Assembly: GCF_001541315.1 (NCBI RefSeq)
Contig: NZ_LMVK01000016.1
Span: 1-64,000, forward strand
Length of the DNA stretch: 64,000 nt
Direction of reading: 5' to 3'
DNA from: Agrobacterium tumefaciens str. B6
GTDB taxonomy: Bacteria; Pseudomonadota; Alphaproteobacteria; Rhizobiales; Rhizobiaceae
Each line of letters begins with the position of its first letter. Position 1 is the first letter of the stretch. Shown one piece after another: positions 44,092 to 53,433 of this stretch. The position numbers and the translations under genes are program-made. Below the pieces are notes generated by a model that did not search any database, was not told where the DNA came from, and saw only the letters and a list, made by a program, of their open reading frames with translations.

Positions 44092-45015
44092 TTATTCCAC
44101 CTTGGGCCCGTCAGGCGTCTGTGTTTCACGCGCGGCAATGCGCGCTGCCATCACGAAATTCTTCACCACGGGCGATGTCGTTCCGCGCCGATAGGCGAGC
44201 GATATTGAAAGCTGTGGCGGCGGGCCGCTGGAGGGCAGCAGGACGATGTTGTGCATTTTGACCTGCGCGACGGATTCCGGAACGAGGGAAACCCCGAGTT
44301 CGGCCGCGACCAGCGACAATATCGAGACGATTTGTGGTGCAGCCGGCCCGAGACGCGGCGTGAATCCAGCCTCCTCGCAGGCTTTTATCGATGCATCGTG
44401 AAGGCTGGTACCGATGCTGCGTGGCGTCAGAATGAAAGGGTCTTCGCGCAGTTCTATCAGGTCTATGGCGGTTCCGCGCCGCGCGAGTGGATGGGATGCC
44501 GGCAGGGCGACCAGAAGCGGTTCGTCAGTGAGCACTTCCTCGAGCAACGTATCAGGGTCGGATTGTGAGGGGCGCAGCAGCGCCACGTCCAGCCGATCTT
44601 CAAGCAGGGCCGGTGTCAGCGCGAGAGCAGCTGCCTCCATCACCTGAAGTTCCACGTCAGGGTATTTGCGTCTGTAAGTGCGGATGCAGGCCGGAACCAG
44701 AGGGTTGAGCGCCGCCGTGCCGGTAACGCCTATTCTCAGGATACCGGTTTCACCGGCCGCCGCCCTGCGTGCAAGCCGGATACCTTCGCTCACCTGATGC
44801 GGAATATGGGTCACCGCGATGCGAAACGCATGACCCGCAGGCGTCAGTTCCGCGCCATGCGCGAGACGCCGGAATAGCCGCACGCCGATTTCCTGTTCCA
44901 GAATCTTTATCTGCTGGCTGAGCGGCGGCTGCGCGATTCCCAGATGTTCTGCTGCCCGCGTAAAGCTGCCTTCATGGGCGATGGCCAGAAAATAGCGGAT
45001 GTGCCTGAGTTCCAT
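44092..45015 (-). CDS. LysR family transcriptional regulator
   Basis: Regulator of 307 residues with a typical N-terminal helix-turn-helix (MELRHIRYFLAIAHEGSFTRAAEHLGIAQPPLSQQIKILEQEIGVRLFRR). The effector domain resembles the BenM/CatM group. The ATG at 45015 matches the usual N-terminus; an upstream ATG at 45051 would add twelve residues. It is divergent from the MFS transporter gene (92 bp), its likely target. Confidence 0.87.
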   Translation of the reverse strand: MELRHIRYFLAIAHEGSFTRAAEHLGIAQPPLSQQIKILEQEIGVRLFRRLAHGAELTPAGHAFRIAVTHIPHQVSEGIRLARRAAAGETGILRIGVTGTAALNPLVPACIRTYRRKYPDVELQVMEAAALALTPALLEDRLDVALLRPSQSDPDTLLEEVLTDEPLLVALPASHPLARRGTAIDLIELREDPFILTPRSIGTSLHDASIKACEEAGFTPRLGPAAPQIVSILSLVAAELGVSLVPESVAQVKMHNIVLLPSSGPPPQLSISLAYRRGTTSPVVKNFVMAARIAARETQTPDGPKVE

Positions 45016-45107
45016 GATATTAGATCCAGATATGGCATGAACGCGTTCCATATATTAGAATGAAAGACAGAGCTGCGCTATAGCTGGGAGCGAAAAGGAC
45101 AAACCCG

Positions 45108-46355
45108 ATGCGCCAGCTCAAAAAACAGGATTTCACCCCGCCGATCGTCATGACGGAGGAGCCGCCGGATGTGCTCTGGATCCGGCAGGGAAGCCGCCAG
45201 TTTCGCCGGGCGAGTTGGGCGCTCTTTCTGGCCGGCTTTGCCAGCTTTTCGCTGATTTATTGCGTGCAGCCGCTGCTGCCGGAATTTCCGGCGGAATTCG
45301 GCATCAACCCCGCAACCGCATCGCTCGCTTTGTCGCTGACGACGGGAACGCTGGCATTCGCCATTCTTCTCAGCGGTGCTTTTGCCCAGCTCTTCACCCG
45401 CCGAAATCTGATGTTCGTTTCGATGATGCTGGCCGCCATCGCCAATATCATTGCAGCAAGCACGGAAGGTTGGGCATGGCTGCTTGCCGCCCGCGCGCTG
45501 GAAGGCTTCGTGCTCGGCGGCGTTCCCGCCGTCGCCATGGCTTATCTTGCCGAGGAGATCGAACCTTCCAGTCTCGGCAAGGCGATGGGGCTTTATGTCG
45601 GCGGCACGGCGTTCGGCTCCATGGCGGGACGTGTCGGCATGGGGCTGGTGTCCGCCTATACCTCATGGCAGGTGGCGATGTATGCGCTGGGGGCGGTCTG
45701 CATCCTCGCGGCCATCGGCTTCCTGCTGCTTCTTCCGCCCTCGCGGAATTTCCGGCCGCAGCATATGCCGCTGAAAAATCATCTGAGAATATGGGCGCAA
45801 CATCTTGGAAATCCTGAACTTCGGCGGTTCTATTTCCTCGGCGCGATGCTGACGAGCGTGTTCACCACCGTTTTCAACTATTGCGCCTTTCGCCTCGTCG
45901 CGCCGCCTTACGAATTGGGCCGCACCGCCGTTAGCATGATCTTCCTGACCTTTGCCCTGGGTATCGTGGCTTCCTCCTATGGCGGTGCTCTGGTCGACCG
46001 GTTCAGCCGGCGGATCATGCTGGTGGTTGCCTTTTCCACCATCCTTGCCGGTATCCTGCTGACCTTCGCCTCAAGCATCATCCTCATCGTGGCGGGGATT
46101 GCGGCGATAACCGTCGGATTTTTCATTGGGCATTCGGCTGCCAGCAGTGGTGTGGGCGCCAATGCGGGAAGCGCCAAAAGCCATGCTTCCGCGCTTTATC
46201 TGCTGTTTTATTATTGCGGCGCGAGCATCACCGGCTGGATCGGCGGCTGGTTCTGGATCCATGCCGGCTGGCCCGGCATCATGGCCATCACCGCCGGCTG
46301 CGCGCTTGCCGGAATTTTAGCCAGCCTTGCCAGTCCGGGCGCGCGGCGCGCCTGA
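45108..46355 (+). CDS. MFS transporter, YnfM type
   Basis: Major facilitator protein of 415 residues with twelve predicted membrane helices after a 35-residue polar N-terminus. Family marks are LFTRRNLMFVSMML after helix 2 and ARALEGFVLGGVPAVAMAYLAEEI in helices 4-5. Most like the YnfM/arabinose-efflux group. The divergent LysR gene suggests induction by the exported or imported compound, which is unknown. Although it lies 16 kb from the siderophore genes, no evidence links it to siderophore export. Confidence 0.85.
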   Translation: MRQLKKQDFTPPIVMTEEPPDVLWIRQGSRQFRRASWALFLAGFASFSLIYCVQPLLPEFPAEFGINPATASLALSLTTGTLAFAILLSGAFAQLFTRRNLMFVSMMLAAIANIIAASTEGWAWLLAARALEGFVLGGVPAVAMAYLAEEIEPSSLGKAMGLYVGGTAFGSMAGRVGMGLVSAYTSWQVAMYALGAVCILAAIGFLLLLPPSRNFRPQHMPLKNHLRIWAQHLGNPELRRFYFLGAMLTSVFTTVFNYCAFRLVAPPYELGRTAVSMIFLTFALGIVASSYGGALVDRFSRRIMLVVAFSTILAGILLTFASSIILIVAGIAAITVGFFIGHSAASSGVGANAGSAKSHASALYLLFYYCGASITGWIGGWFWIHAGWPGIMAITAGCALAGILASLASPGARRA

Positions 46356-46373
46356 GCGGCCATCGCCGAGGTT

Positions 46374-47546
46374 TCACTCCGCCGCCAGTTCCTGCTCCAC
46401 CAGCGTCGCCCAGAAAGCGACGCCCGGCACGATGGCCGCATCGTTGAAGTCGTAGGAGGTGTTGTGGTGCAGCGCCCCGTCCACCGCCGGACCATTGCCG
46501 AGCCAGACGTAGCAGCCGGGAGCTTCGCCCGCGAAGAAGGCGAAATCGTCGCCGGCGGTCGAGGGCGGGAAGGCGGTGCGGGCCTTATTGCCGAAGACGG
46601 TTTTGGCGGCGCGCAGCGCCCGTTTTGTCGCATCCGCCTCGTTGATGACTGGCGGAATGCGGCGGATGAATTCGTAATGCGCCTCTATGCCGAACATCGC
46701 CGCCGTGCCCTTTGCCAGCCTGTCGATTTCCGCTTCCAGCTGGTCGCGCACCTCGGGCGCATAGGCGCGCGCCGTGCCGCCGATTTCGACGAGATCGGGA
46801 ATGACGTTGAGCGCCTTCGGGTCACCCGCCTGCACCGAACAGGCGCTGACCACGGCGGGCTGCAGCGGATCGACCACGCGGCCGACGATGGTTTGCAGCG
46901 AGGCGAGGAAGGTGCCCGCCGCCGTTACCGGGTCGCGGCCGAGATGCGGCTTGGCGCCATGGGTGCCGATACCCTTGAAGGTGACGCGCCAGCTGTCTGA
47001 AGAGGCCAGCTGTGGGCCTTCCACCACGGCCATCTCGTCGAGCCCAAGCCCCGGCATATTGTGCAGGCCATAGACCGCATCGCAGGGGAACAGCGTGAAA
47101 AGCCCGTCCTCCACCATTTTCTTCGCGCCGCCACGGCCTTCTTCGGCCGGCTGGAAGATGAAATGCACGGTGCCGGAGAAGTCGCGGGTCTTTGCGAGGT
47201 AACGCGCGGCGCCAAGCAGCATGGCGGTATGGCCGTCATGTCCGCAGGCATGCATCTTGCCGGGAAATTTCGATTTATAGGGCCGGTCGGGCGCCTCAGG
47301 CATGGCAAGCGCATCCATATCGGCGCGCAGGCCAATGCTGCGGGTGCCATTACCCACCTGCAGCGTGCCGACCACACCGGTGCCGCCAAGACCGCGATGT
47401 ACCTTCAGCCCGGCGCGCTCGAGAAGATCGGCGACGATGGCGCTGGTTCTCTCCTCTTCGAAACCCAGTTCCGGATGCGCGTGCAGATCATGACGAAGCT
47501 CCGTCAGGAATGGCAGATCCTCGCCGATGCGATCCAGCAGTCTCAT
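46374..47546 (-). CDS. M20 family amidohydrolase (hippurate hydrolase/aminoacylase type)
   Basis: Zinc or manganese peptidase-like amidohydrolase of 390 residues that cleaves N-acyl amino acids. Metal motifs are visible: MHACGHDGHTAMLLGAARYL, then QPAEEGRGGAKKMVEDGLF, VYGLHNMPGL, and a dimerisation domain. The ATG at 47546 gives the usual MRLLDRI... start; the frame runs upstream to 47585. It converges with the MFS gene, with an 18-bp gap. Confidence 0.88.
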   Translation of the reverse strand: MRLLDRIGEDLPFLTELRHDLHAHPELGFEEERTSAIVADLLERAGLKVHRGLGGTGVVGTLQVGNGTRSIGLRADMDALAMPEAPDRPYKSKFPGKMHACGHDGHTAMLLGAARYLAKTRDFSGTVHFIFQPAEEGRGGAKKMVEDGLFTLFPCDAVYGLHNMPGLGLDEMAVVEGPQLASSDSWRVTFKGIGTHGAKPHLGRDPVTAAGTFLASLQTIVGRVVDPLQPAVVSACSVQAGDPKALNVIPDLVEIGGTARAYAPEVRDQLEAEIDRLAKGTAAMFGIEAHYEFIRRIPPVINEADATKRALRAAKTVFGNKARTAFPPSTAGDDFAFFAGEAPGCYVWLGNGPAVDGALHHNTSYDFNDAAIVPGVAFWATLVEQELAAE

Positions 47547-47756
47547 GGGAAGCTTGTCCTTGAATATGGGAAAAACCCGCGTCATAGGTGGGTTTGTCCG
47601 AATGCCTGTTGCTTTGTTTCCGTTCTAGCGGAAAAAGCCAATGAAATGAACCCGCCGCATATTCGCGGTTGTTGAAATGCCTGATGCGCCGAACGGGATC
47701 GGCGCGGCCGAAAACCGCGTCCGCCTTGCGCGATCCCGATCCTGAAAGGAAAACCG

Positions 47757-48464
47757 ATGCCGCCATCCGCATCGCCCGCCGCCCATTCTCCCGCCGCGCC
47801 GCATGAGTTCTGGCAGGATATTCTTCCGCCGGCCACCTTCGGTACGGCGGGTCCGCATTCCAGCTTTTTTCCGGCGGAACTGGATGATGGAAGGCAGATC
47901 TGCCTGCCCGTCCGGCCGCTTGCGGATGGGGAGCACGCGCTGGCATCGCTCATCGTCAATCAGGCGTCGTTCGCGGTGCTGGAGGCGCTGGCCGCCGATC
48001 TCGCCGCCAAGCTCGCGACCTTCAATGCGGATGTCGTTATCGGCCTGCCGACGCTGGGCTTGACGCTCGCCGCCGCCGTTGCTCGGCATCTCGGCCATTC
48101 CCGTTACGTGCCGCTCGGCACCTCGCGCAAATTCTGGTATCTGGAGGAACTGTCGGTGCCGATGTCCTCCATCACCACCCGGCAGGAAAAACGGCTCTAT
48201 ATCGATCCCCGCATGCTGCCGCTCATCGAGAACAGGCGGGTGGCGCTGGTGGGTGATGTGATCTCCAGCGGCAGCTCCATCGTATCAGGTCTTGCGCTTC
48301 CCGCCGCGTCCGGCATCCGGCCCGCCGTTATCGGTGCGGCCATGCTGCAATCGGATCGCTGGCGGGAAAAAATCGCCGCTTTCGGGCCGGAATGGCCGGA
48401 GCGGGTGAGGGGCGTTTTCGCCACGCCGCTGCTCACCAAAGCGGAAGACGGGTGGCGCGCCTGA
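47757..48464 (+). CDS. Phosphoribosyltransferase (type I)
   Basis: Protein of 235 residues with a type I phosphoribosyltransferase fold. The PRPP-binding loop VALVGDVISSGSSI and an upstream VVIGLPTLGLTLAAAVARHLG segment are clear. It resembles adenine-type phosphoribosyltransferases of unknown substrate that occur near ABC and amidohydrolase genes. An AAAGGAAAA ribosome site precedes the ATG. A weak hairpin (48486-48515: AGGCA, GGTGA/TCACC, TGCCT) follows the stop. The dipeptidase gene starts about 200 bp later. Confidence 0.75.
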   Translation: MPPSASPAAHSPAAPHEFWQDILPPATFGTAGPHSSFFPAELDDGRQICLPVRPLADGEHALASLIVNQASFAVLEALAADLAAKLATFNADVVIGLPTLGLTLAAAVARHLGHSRYVPLGTSRKFWYLEELSVPMSSITTRQEKRLYIDPRMLPLIENRRVALVGDVISSGSSIVSGLALPAASGIRPAVIGAAMLQSDRWREKIAAFGPEWPERVRGVFATPLLTKAEDGWRA

Positions 48465-48485
48465 CGAAGCGCAAATTCCGGCAAA

Positions 48486-48520
48486 AGGCAAGTGGTGATA
48501 ATTTCACCGCTGCCTAATTT
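48486..48520 (+). terminator. Possible weak terminator after the phosphoribosyltransferase gene
   Basis: Nested inverted repeats AGGCA/TGCCT and GGTGA/TCACC form one imperfect stem about 25 bp after the stop codon, followed by AATTT. Confidence 0.4.
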
Positions 48521-48671
48521 GTGTCTTGCGAAGCTCGAAGAGATCGTCCTAAGATCGGCTCCGACAGACAATAGCGGTCGGCGAATAATGCGCCGGTTTG
48601 CTTTCGCGCGGTGTCATCCCGGCGTCTGCCCGCCCCTGTTTTGTTCTTTCCGATGACTGGAATTTCTTCCC

Positions 48672-49727
48672 ATGCATGCAGTGTTCGACGGTCATAATGA
48701 TGTGCTGCTTCGGTTGTGGCGCAACAGCAAGGCCGGTGCCGATCCGGTGGCCGAATTCAAGAATGGTACGCGCGAAGGCCATATCGATGGGCCCCGTGCA
48801 AGGGCAGGCGGTCTCGGCGGCGGCATCTGCGCCATTTATATCCCTTCCGGCGACCTCATTCTGCAGGAACCGGATGAAAGCGGCCATTACAACACGCCGC
48901 TCGCCGCTCCGCTGGAGCGCCTGCCTTCGCTGGATATCGCCATGGAGAAGGCGGCGATTGCGCTGAGGCTCGATCGCGCCGGCGCCTGGCGGCTGTGCCG
49001 CTCGACGGCCGATATTCGCAAGGCCTTTGCCGAGGATATTTTCGCTGCGGTGCTGCATATGGAAGGCTGTGAGGCGATCGGCGCCGATCTCGACGCGCTG
49101 GAGGTGTTTTACGCCGCCGGCCTGCGGTCGCTCGGCCCGGTCTGGAGCCGGCACAATATTTTCGGCCACGGCGTTCCTTTCTCTTACCCCATGTCGCCAG
49201 ATACGGCGCCCGGCCTCACCGATGCCGGTTTTGCGCTGGTTAAGGAGTGCAACCGGCTCGGCATTCTCATCGATCTCGCGCATATCACCGAAAAGGGATT
49301 CTGGGATGTGGCCAAGACCACTAACCAGCCTTTGATCGCCAGCCATTCCAACGCGCATGCGCTCACCCCGGTTGCCCGCAATCTCACCGACAGGCAAATG
49401 GATGCCATCAAGGAGAGCGGCGGACTAGTCGGCCTCAACTATGCCGTGACCATGCTCAGGGCGGATGCGCGCGACATTGCTGACACGCCGCTTTCCGACA
49501 TGGTGCGCCACATCGACTACATGGTGGAGCGCATGGGCATCGATTGCGTGGCGCTGGGATCGGATTTCGACGGCGCGACGATACCCGTCGGCGTTGCTGA
49601 TGCGAGCGGCAATCACAATCTGGTTGCGGCGCTGAAATCGGCGGGCTACGGTGATGGAGAACTTGCTAAAATATGCCGGGAAAACTGGCTGCGCGTCTTA
49701 TCCAAGGCCTGGCATGAGGCCGCCTGA
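48672..49727 (+). CDS. Dipeptidase, renal dipeptidase (M19) family
   Basis: Zinc dipeptidase of 351 residues. The N-terminal metal motif FDGHNDVLLRLW is at residues 5-16, and later metal ligands are in AAVLHMEGCEAIG, LIDLAHITEKGFWDV, and ASHSNAHAL. The C-terminal VALGSDFDGAT stretch is also typical. It lies 50 bp before a peptide-type ABC transporter and would break imported dipeptides or similar compounds. Confidence 0.88.
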   Translation: MHAVFDGHNDVLLRLWRNSKAGADPVAEFKNGTREGHIDGPRARAGGLGGGICAIYIPSGDLILQEPDESGHYNTPLAAPLERLPSLDIAMEKAAIALRLDRAGAWRLCRSTADIRKAFAEDIFAAVLHMEGCEAIGADLDALEVFYAAGLRSLGPVWSRHNIFGHGVPFSYPMSPDTAPGLTDAGFALVKECNRLGILIDLAHITEKGFWDVAKTTNQPLIASHSNAHALTPVARNLTDRQMDAIKESGGLVGLNYAVTMLRADARDIADTPLSDMVRHIDYMVERMGIDCVALGSDFDGATIPVGVADASGNHNLVAALKSAGYGDGELAKICRENWLRVLSKAWHEAA

Positions 49728-49777
49728 GAACACATAAAAGCGAACGAAATCAATCTTATAACAAAAGGGGAGATCCT

Positions 49778-51418
49778 ATGATCAAATCGCTCAACAAATC
49801 CATGCGTATTCTCAGCACCAGTGCTGCCCTGTCGCTGATGATGCTGTCTGCGCCGCACGCTTTTGCCGCCACGCCGGCCGATACGCTGGTGGAAGGTTTC
49901 GCCATCGACGACATCATCACGCTCGATCCGGGCGAGGCATTCGAGCTGTCCGCCGCTGAAGTCACCGGCAACACCTACAGCAAGCTGGTTTCCATCGATC
50001 TCAACGACACGTCCAAGGTTATCGGCGATCTCGCCGAGAGCTGGACGACCTCCGAGGATGGCCTGACCTATACGTTCAAGCTGAAATCCGGCCTGAAATT
50101 CGCCTCCGGCAATCCGGTCACCGCTGACGACGTTGCCTTCTCCTTCGAACGCGCCGTCAAGCTCGACAAGTCGCCCGCATTCCTGCTGACGCAGTTCGGC
50201 CTCAAGGGCGACAATGTCACTGAAAAGGCGAAGGCTGCGGATGCAAACACCTTCGTTCTGACGGTCGACAAGCCCTACGCGCCGAGCTTCGTGCTGAACG
50301 TGCTGACCGCAACCGTTGCGTCGGTGGTCGACAAGAAGCTCATCACCGAAAAGGCGAAGTCGGTCACGCCGAGCGCCGATTACAAATACGACACCGATTT
50401 CGGCAACGAGTTCCTGAAGACGGGTTATGCCGGTTCCGGCCCCTACAAAATCCTCGGCTGGAAGGCCAATGAGGCGGTCATTCTGGAGGCCAACCCGAAT
50501 TATTACGGCGAGAAGCCGAAGTTGAAGCGCGTTGTCTATCGTCACATGAAGGAAAGCTCCGGCCAGCGCCTGGCGCTTGAAAACGGCGATATCGACGTTG
50601 CCCGCAACCTTGAGCCAGGCGACATGGAGGCCGTTTCCAAGAAGGAAGGCCTTGCCGTCACCTCTGCGCCAAAGGGCACCGTCTATTACTTCAGCCTCAA
50701 CCAGAAGAACGAGAACCTGAAGAAGCCCGAGGTCATCGAGGCGTTCAAATATCTCGTCGATTATGACGCGATCGGTGAGACGATCATCAAGGGCATCGGC
50801 GAAGTCCATCAGACCTTCCTGCCGAAGGGCCAGCTGGGTGCGCTCAACGAGAACCCCTACAAGCTCGACGTCGCCAAGGCGAAGGAACTTCTGGCCAAGG
50901 CCGGCCTGAAGGACGGCTTTACCGTGTCCATGGATGTGCGCAACACGCAGCCGGTGACCGGCATTGCCGAAAGCGTACAGCAGACGCTGGCGCAGGCTGG
51001 CATCAAGCTGGAAATCATTCCGGGCGACGGCAAGCAGACGCTGACCAAGTACCGCGCCCGCACCCATGATATCTACATCGGCCAATGGGGTTCGGACTAT
51101 TTCGATCCGAACTCGAATGCCGAAACCTTCACCATCAACTACGACAATTCCGATGAGGGCAAGAACAAGACACTCGCCTGGCGCAATGCCTGGGATGTTC
51201 CTGATCTGACCAAGGAAACCCAGTCGGCTCTGCTGGAGAAGGACAGCGCCAAGCGCGCCGCCATCTATGAAAACCTGCAGAAGGAAGTTCTGGCGAAGGG
51301 TCCCTTCGTCATCATCTTCCAGCAGACGGAAGTGGCCGGTTATTCCGCCAAGCTAAAGGGCCTGAAGCTCGGGCCGAGCTTCGACACCAACTACGTCTAT
51401 ACGATCTCCAAGGAATGA
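49778..51418 (+). CDS. ABC transporter substrate-binding protein, family 5 (dipeptide/oligopeptide type)
   Basis: Periplasmic binding protein of 546 residues with a signal peptide (MKSLNKSMRILSTSAALSL-type, cleavage near AFAA). The family-5 pattern is seen in LAESWTTSEDGLTYTFKLKSGLKFASGNPVTADDVAFSF and GSGPYKILGWKANEAV. A GGGGAG ribosome site precedes it. First transporter gene of a run with dppBCDF-like genes. Peptides are the likely ligand because of the dipeptidase just before it, but family 5 also binds opines, nickel and other solutes. Confidence 0.9.
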   Translation: MIKSLNKSMRILSTSAALSLMMLSAPHAFAATPADTLVEGFAIDDIITLDPGEAFELSAAEVTGNTYSKLVSIDLNDTSKVIGDLAESWTTSEDGLTYTFKLKSGLKFASGNPVTADDVAFSFERAVKLDKSPAFLLTQFGLKGDNVTEKAKAADANTFVLTVDKPYAPSFVLNVLTATVASVVDKKLITEKAKSVTPSADYKYDTDFGNEFLKTGYAGSGPYKILGWKANEAVILEANPNYYGEKPKLKRVVYRHMKESSGQRLALENGDIDVARNLEPGDMEAVSKKEGLAVTSAPKGTVYYFSLNQKNENLKKPEVIEAFKYLVDYDAIGETIIKGIGEVHQTFLPKGQLGALNENPYKLDVAKAKELLAKAGLKDGFTVSMDVRNTQPVTGIAESVQQTLAQAGIKLEIIPGDGKQTLTKYRARTHDIYIGQWGSDYFDPNSNAETFTINYDNSDEGKNKTLAWRNAWDVPDLTKETQSALLEKDSAKRAAIYENLQKEVLAKGPFVIIFQQTEVAGYSAKLKGLKLGPSFDTNYVYTISKE

Positions 51419-51421
51419 TCC

Positions 51422-51439
51422 GGAAGGATCGGTCTCTTG
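51422..51439 (+). promoter_or_regulatory. Ribosome site fixing a TTG start for the DppB-like permease
   Basis: GGAAGGA at 51422-51428 is followed 8 bases later by TTG at 51437; there is no ATG in frame nearby, so TTG is the probable start. Confidence 0.6.
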
Positions 51440-52504
51440 AGCATCGTTGAAACGAACAGCCGGGCGAGGCAGGGCAAACGCCGTGCCAACGCCCGTGTGA
51501 AGGCCGTTCTCGGCTTCGCCGTCACCGTCATCACCACCTTTCTGGGGCTGATGGCGGTCACATTTTTCATTGGCCGTGTGGTGCCGATCGATCCCGCATT
51601 GGCGATCGTCGGCGACCGCGCGCCTGCCCATGTGGTTGAGCGCGTGCGTGAGCAGCTGGGCCTCAACCTGCCGCTCTGGCAGCAGTTCTTTCTTTATCTG
51701 AAGCAGGCGCTTTCGGGCGATTTCGGCATCTCCGTCCTCACCACCAATCCGGTGATGGAGGATATCAAGCGGGTTTTCCCGGCAACCATAGAGCTTGCGA
51801 CGATCGGCACCATCATCGGCGCCGTCTTCGGCATACCGCTCGGCGTGCTTGCCGCCGTCAAGCGCGGCAGCTTTGCCGACCAGGTGGTGCGCGTCATCGG
51901 CCTGATCGGCTATTCCGTGCCGATCTTCTGGCTCGGCCTTCTGGCGCTGCTGGTGTTTTACGCCCGGCTGCAATGGGTCGCCTATCCCGGCCGCATGGAC
52001 ATCGTCTATGAATTCACCTTCACGCCGGTCTCGGGCTTTTTCCTGATCGACGCGATCTGGCAGCGGCAATGGGACGTGTTGTGGGACCTGTTCCGCCACA
52101 TCATCCTGCCCGCCTCTCTGCTCGGTTATTTTTCGCTGGCCTATATCAGCCGCATGACGCGTTCCTTCATGCTGAACGAGCTCGCCCAGGAATATATCGT
52201 TGCGGCGCGCGCCAAGGGGCTTTCGGAAACCCGCATCATCTGGTTCCACGCGCTGCGCAACGCCGCCGTGCCGCTGGTAACGGTGATTGCGCTGTCCTAT
52301 GCCGGTCTGCTCGAAGGTTCGGTGCTGACCGAAACCATCTTCGCCTGGCCGGGGCTTGGCCTCTACATCACCAATTCCCTGCAGAATGCGGATATGAATG
52401 CCGTTCTTGGCGGCACGATCGTGATCGGCGCCATCTTCGTCGGCATCAATCTCTTTTCCGATCTGCTTTACCGGACGCTCGACCCAAGGACGCGCAGCCG
52501 ATGA
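51437..52504 (+). CDS. Peptide-type ABC transporter permease, DppB type
   Basis: Inner-membrane permease of 355 residues, TTG start. Six helices, with the DppB-type loop ARAKGLSETRIIWFHALRNAAVPLVTVI and GSVLTETIFAWPGLGLY near the end. Ends in an ATGA overlap with the DppC-like gene. Confidence 0.9.
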   Translation: MSIVETNSRARQGKRRANARVKAVLGFAVTVITTFLGLMAVTFFIGRVVPIDPALAIVGDRAPAHVVERVREQLGLNLPLWQQFFLYLKQALSGDFGISVLTTNPVMEDIKRVFPATIELATIGTIIGAVFGIPLGVLAAVKRGSFADQVVRVIGLIGYSVPIFWLGLLALLVFYARLQWVAYPGRMDIVYEFTFTPVSGFFLIDAIWQRQWDVLWDLFRHIILPASLLGYFSLAYISRMTRSFMLNELAQEYIVAARAKGLSETRIIWFHALRNAAVPLVTVIALSYAGLLEGSVLTETIFAWPGLGLYITNSLQNADMNAVLGGTIVIGAIFVGINLFSDLLYRTLDPRTRSR

Positions 52505-53433
52505 CGATTTCGACCGATACACTGAAACCTTACAGCCGCGAATGGCTGCTCTCCGACCGGCCGGCTTCGCGCAGGCAGGCGCGTCTTGGCCGGGCCTATG
52601 TCATCTGGCGGCGCTTTTCGGAAAACCGGCTGGCGCTGCTCGGTCTCGGCATCATTGTTGCGCTACTGTTCGTTGCGCTGTTTGCCAATGTGCTGGCGCC
52701 GCATAATCCGGTGCAGGGCGATCTGCGTAATGCCCGGCTTCTGCCGCCCGGTACTGCCGGTTACCTGCTCGGCACCGACGATCAGGGGCGTGATATTCTC
52801 TCGCGTCTCATTCATGGCTCGCGGCTGACCCTCTTTGTCGTGCTGCTGGTGGCCATCATCGCGGCCCCCATCGGGCTCATCGTCGGTACCGTCTCGGGTT
52901 ATGCCGGCGGCTGGGGGGATGCGGTTCTGATGCGCATCACCGATATCTTCCTCGCCTTTCCAAAGCTGGTTCTGGCGCTGGCGCTGGTCGCCGCACTTGG
53001 GCCGGGCATCGAAAACGCCGTGCTCGCCATCGCGGTGACCTCTTGGCCGCCCTATGCGCGTATCGCGCGCGCTGAAACCATGACCTTCCGCAATTCCGAT
53101 TTCATCGCGGCGGTGAAGCTCATGGGCGCGTCGCCCTTCCGCATCGTCCTGAAACACGTCATGCCGCTTTGCATGTCGTCGCTCATCGTGCGCGTCACGC
53201 TGGATATGGCGGGCATCATCCTCCCCCCCGCCGGTCTCGGCTTCCTAGGCCTCGGCGCACAGCCGCCGCTGCCGGAATGGGGCGCGATGATCGCTTCCGG
53301 GCGTCGTTTCATTCTCGACCAATGGTGGGTCGCGGCCATGCCCGGCGTGGCGATCCTCATCGTCAGCCTCGGGTTTAACCTGCTGGGCGACGGGTTGCGC
53401 GATGCGCTTGATCCCAAGGAGGCGGGCCAATGA
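52501..53433 (+). CDS. Peptide-type ABC transporter permease, DppC type
   Basis: Permease of 310 residues that pairs with the DppB-like protein. The LLGTDDQGRDILSRLIHGSR motif after the first helix and a PPYARIARAETMTFRNSDFI loop are characteristic. The ATG at 52501 shares ATGA with the preceding stop; overlap of 4 bp with the ATPase gene. Confidence 0.92.
   Translation: MTISTDTLKPYSREWLLSDRPASRRQARLGRAYVIWRRFSENRLALLGLGIIVALLFVALFANVLAPHNPVQGDLRNARLLPPGTAGYLLGTDDQGRDILSRLIHGSRLTLFVVLLVAIIAAPIGLIVGTVSGYAGGWGDAVLMRITDIFLAFPKLVLALALVAALGPGIENAVLAIAVTSWPPYARIARAETMTFRNSDFIAAVKLMGASPFRIVLKHVMPLCMSSLIVRVTLDMAGIILPPAGLGFLGLGAQPPLPEWGAMIASGRRFILDQWWVAAMPGVAILIVSLGFNLLGDGLRDALDPKEAGQ

Noticed and set aside
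45108-46355. MFS protein as the siderophore exporter
   Set aside because: It is far from the cluster, divergent from its own LysR regulator, has no iron box and most resembles the YnfM group.
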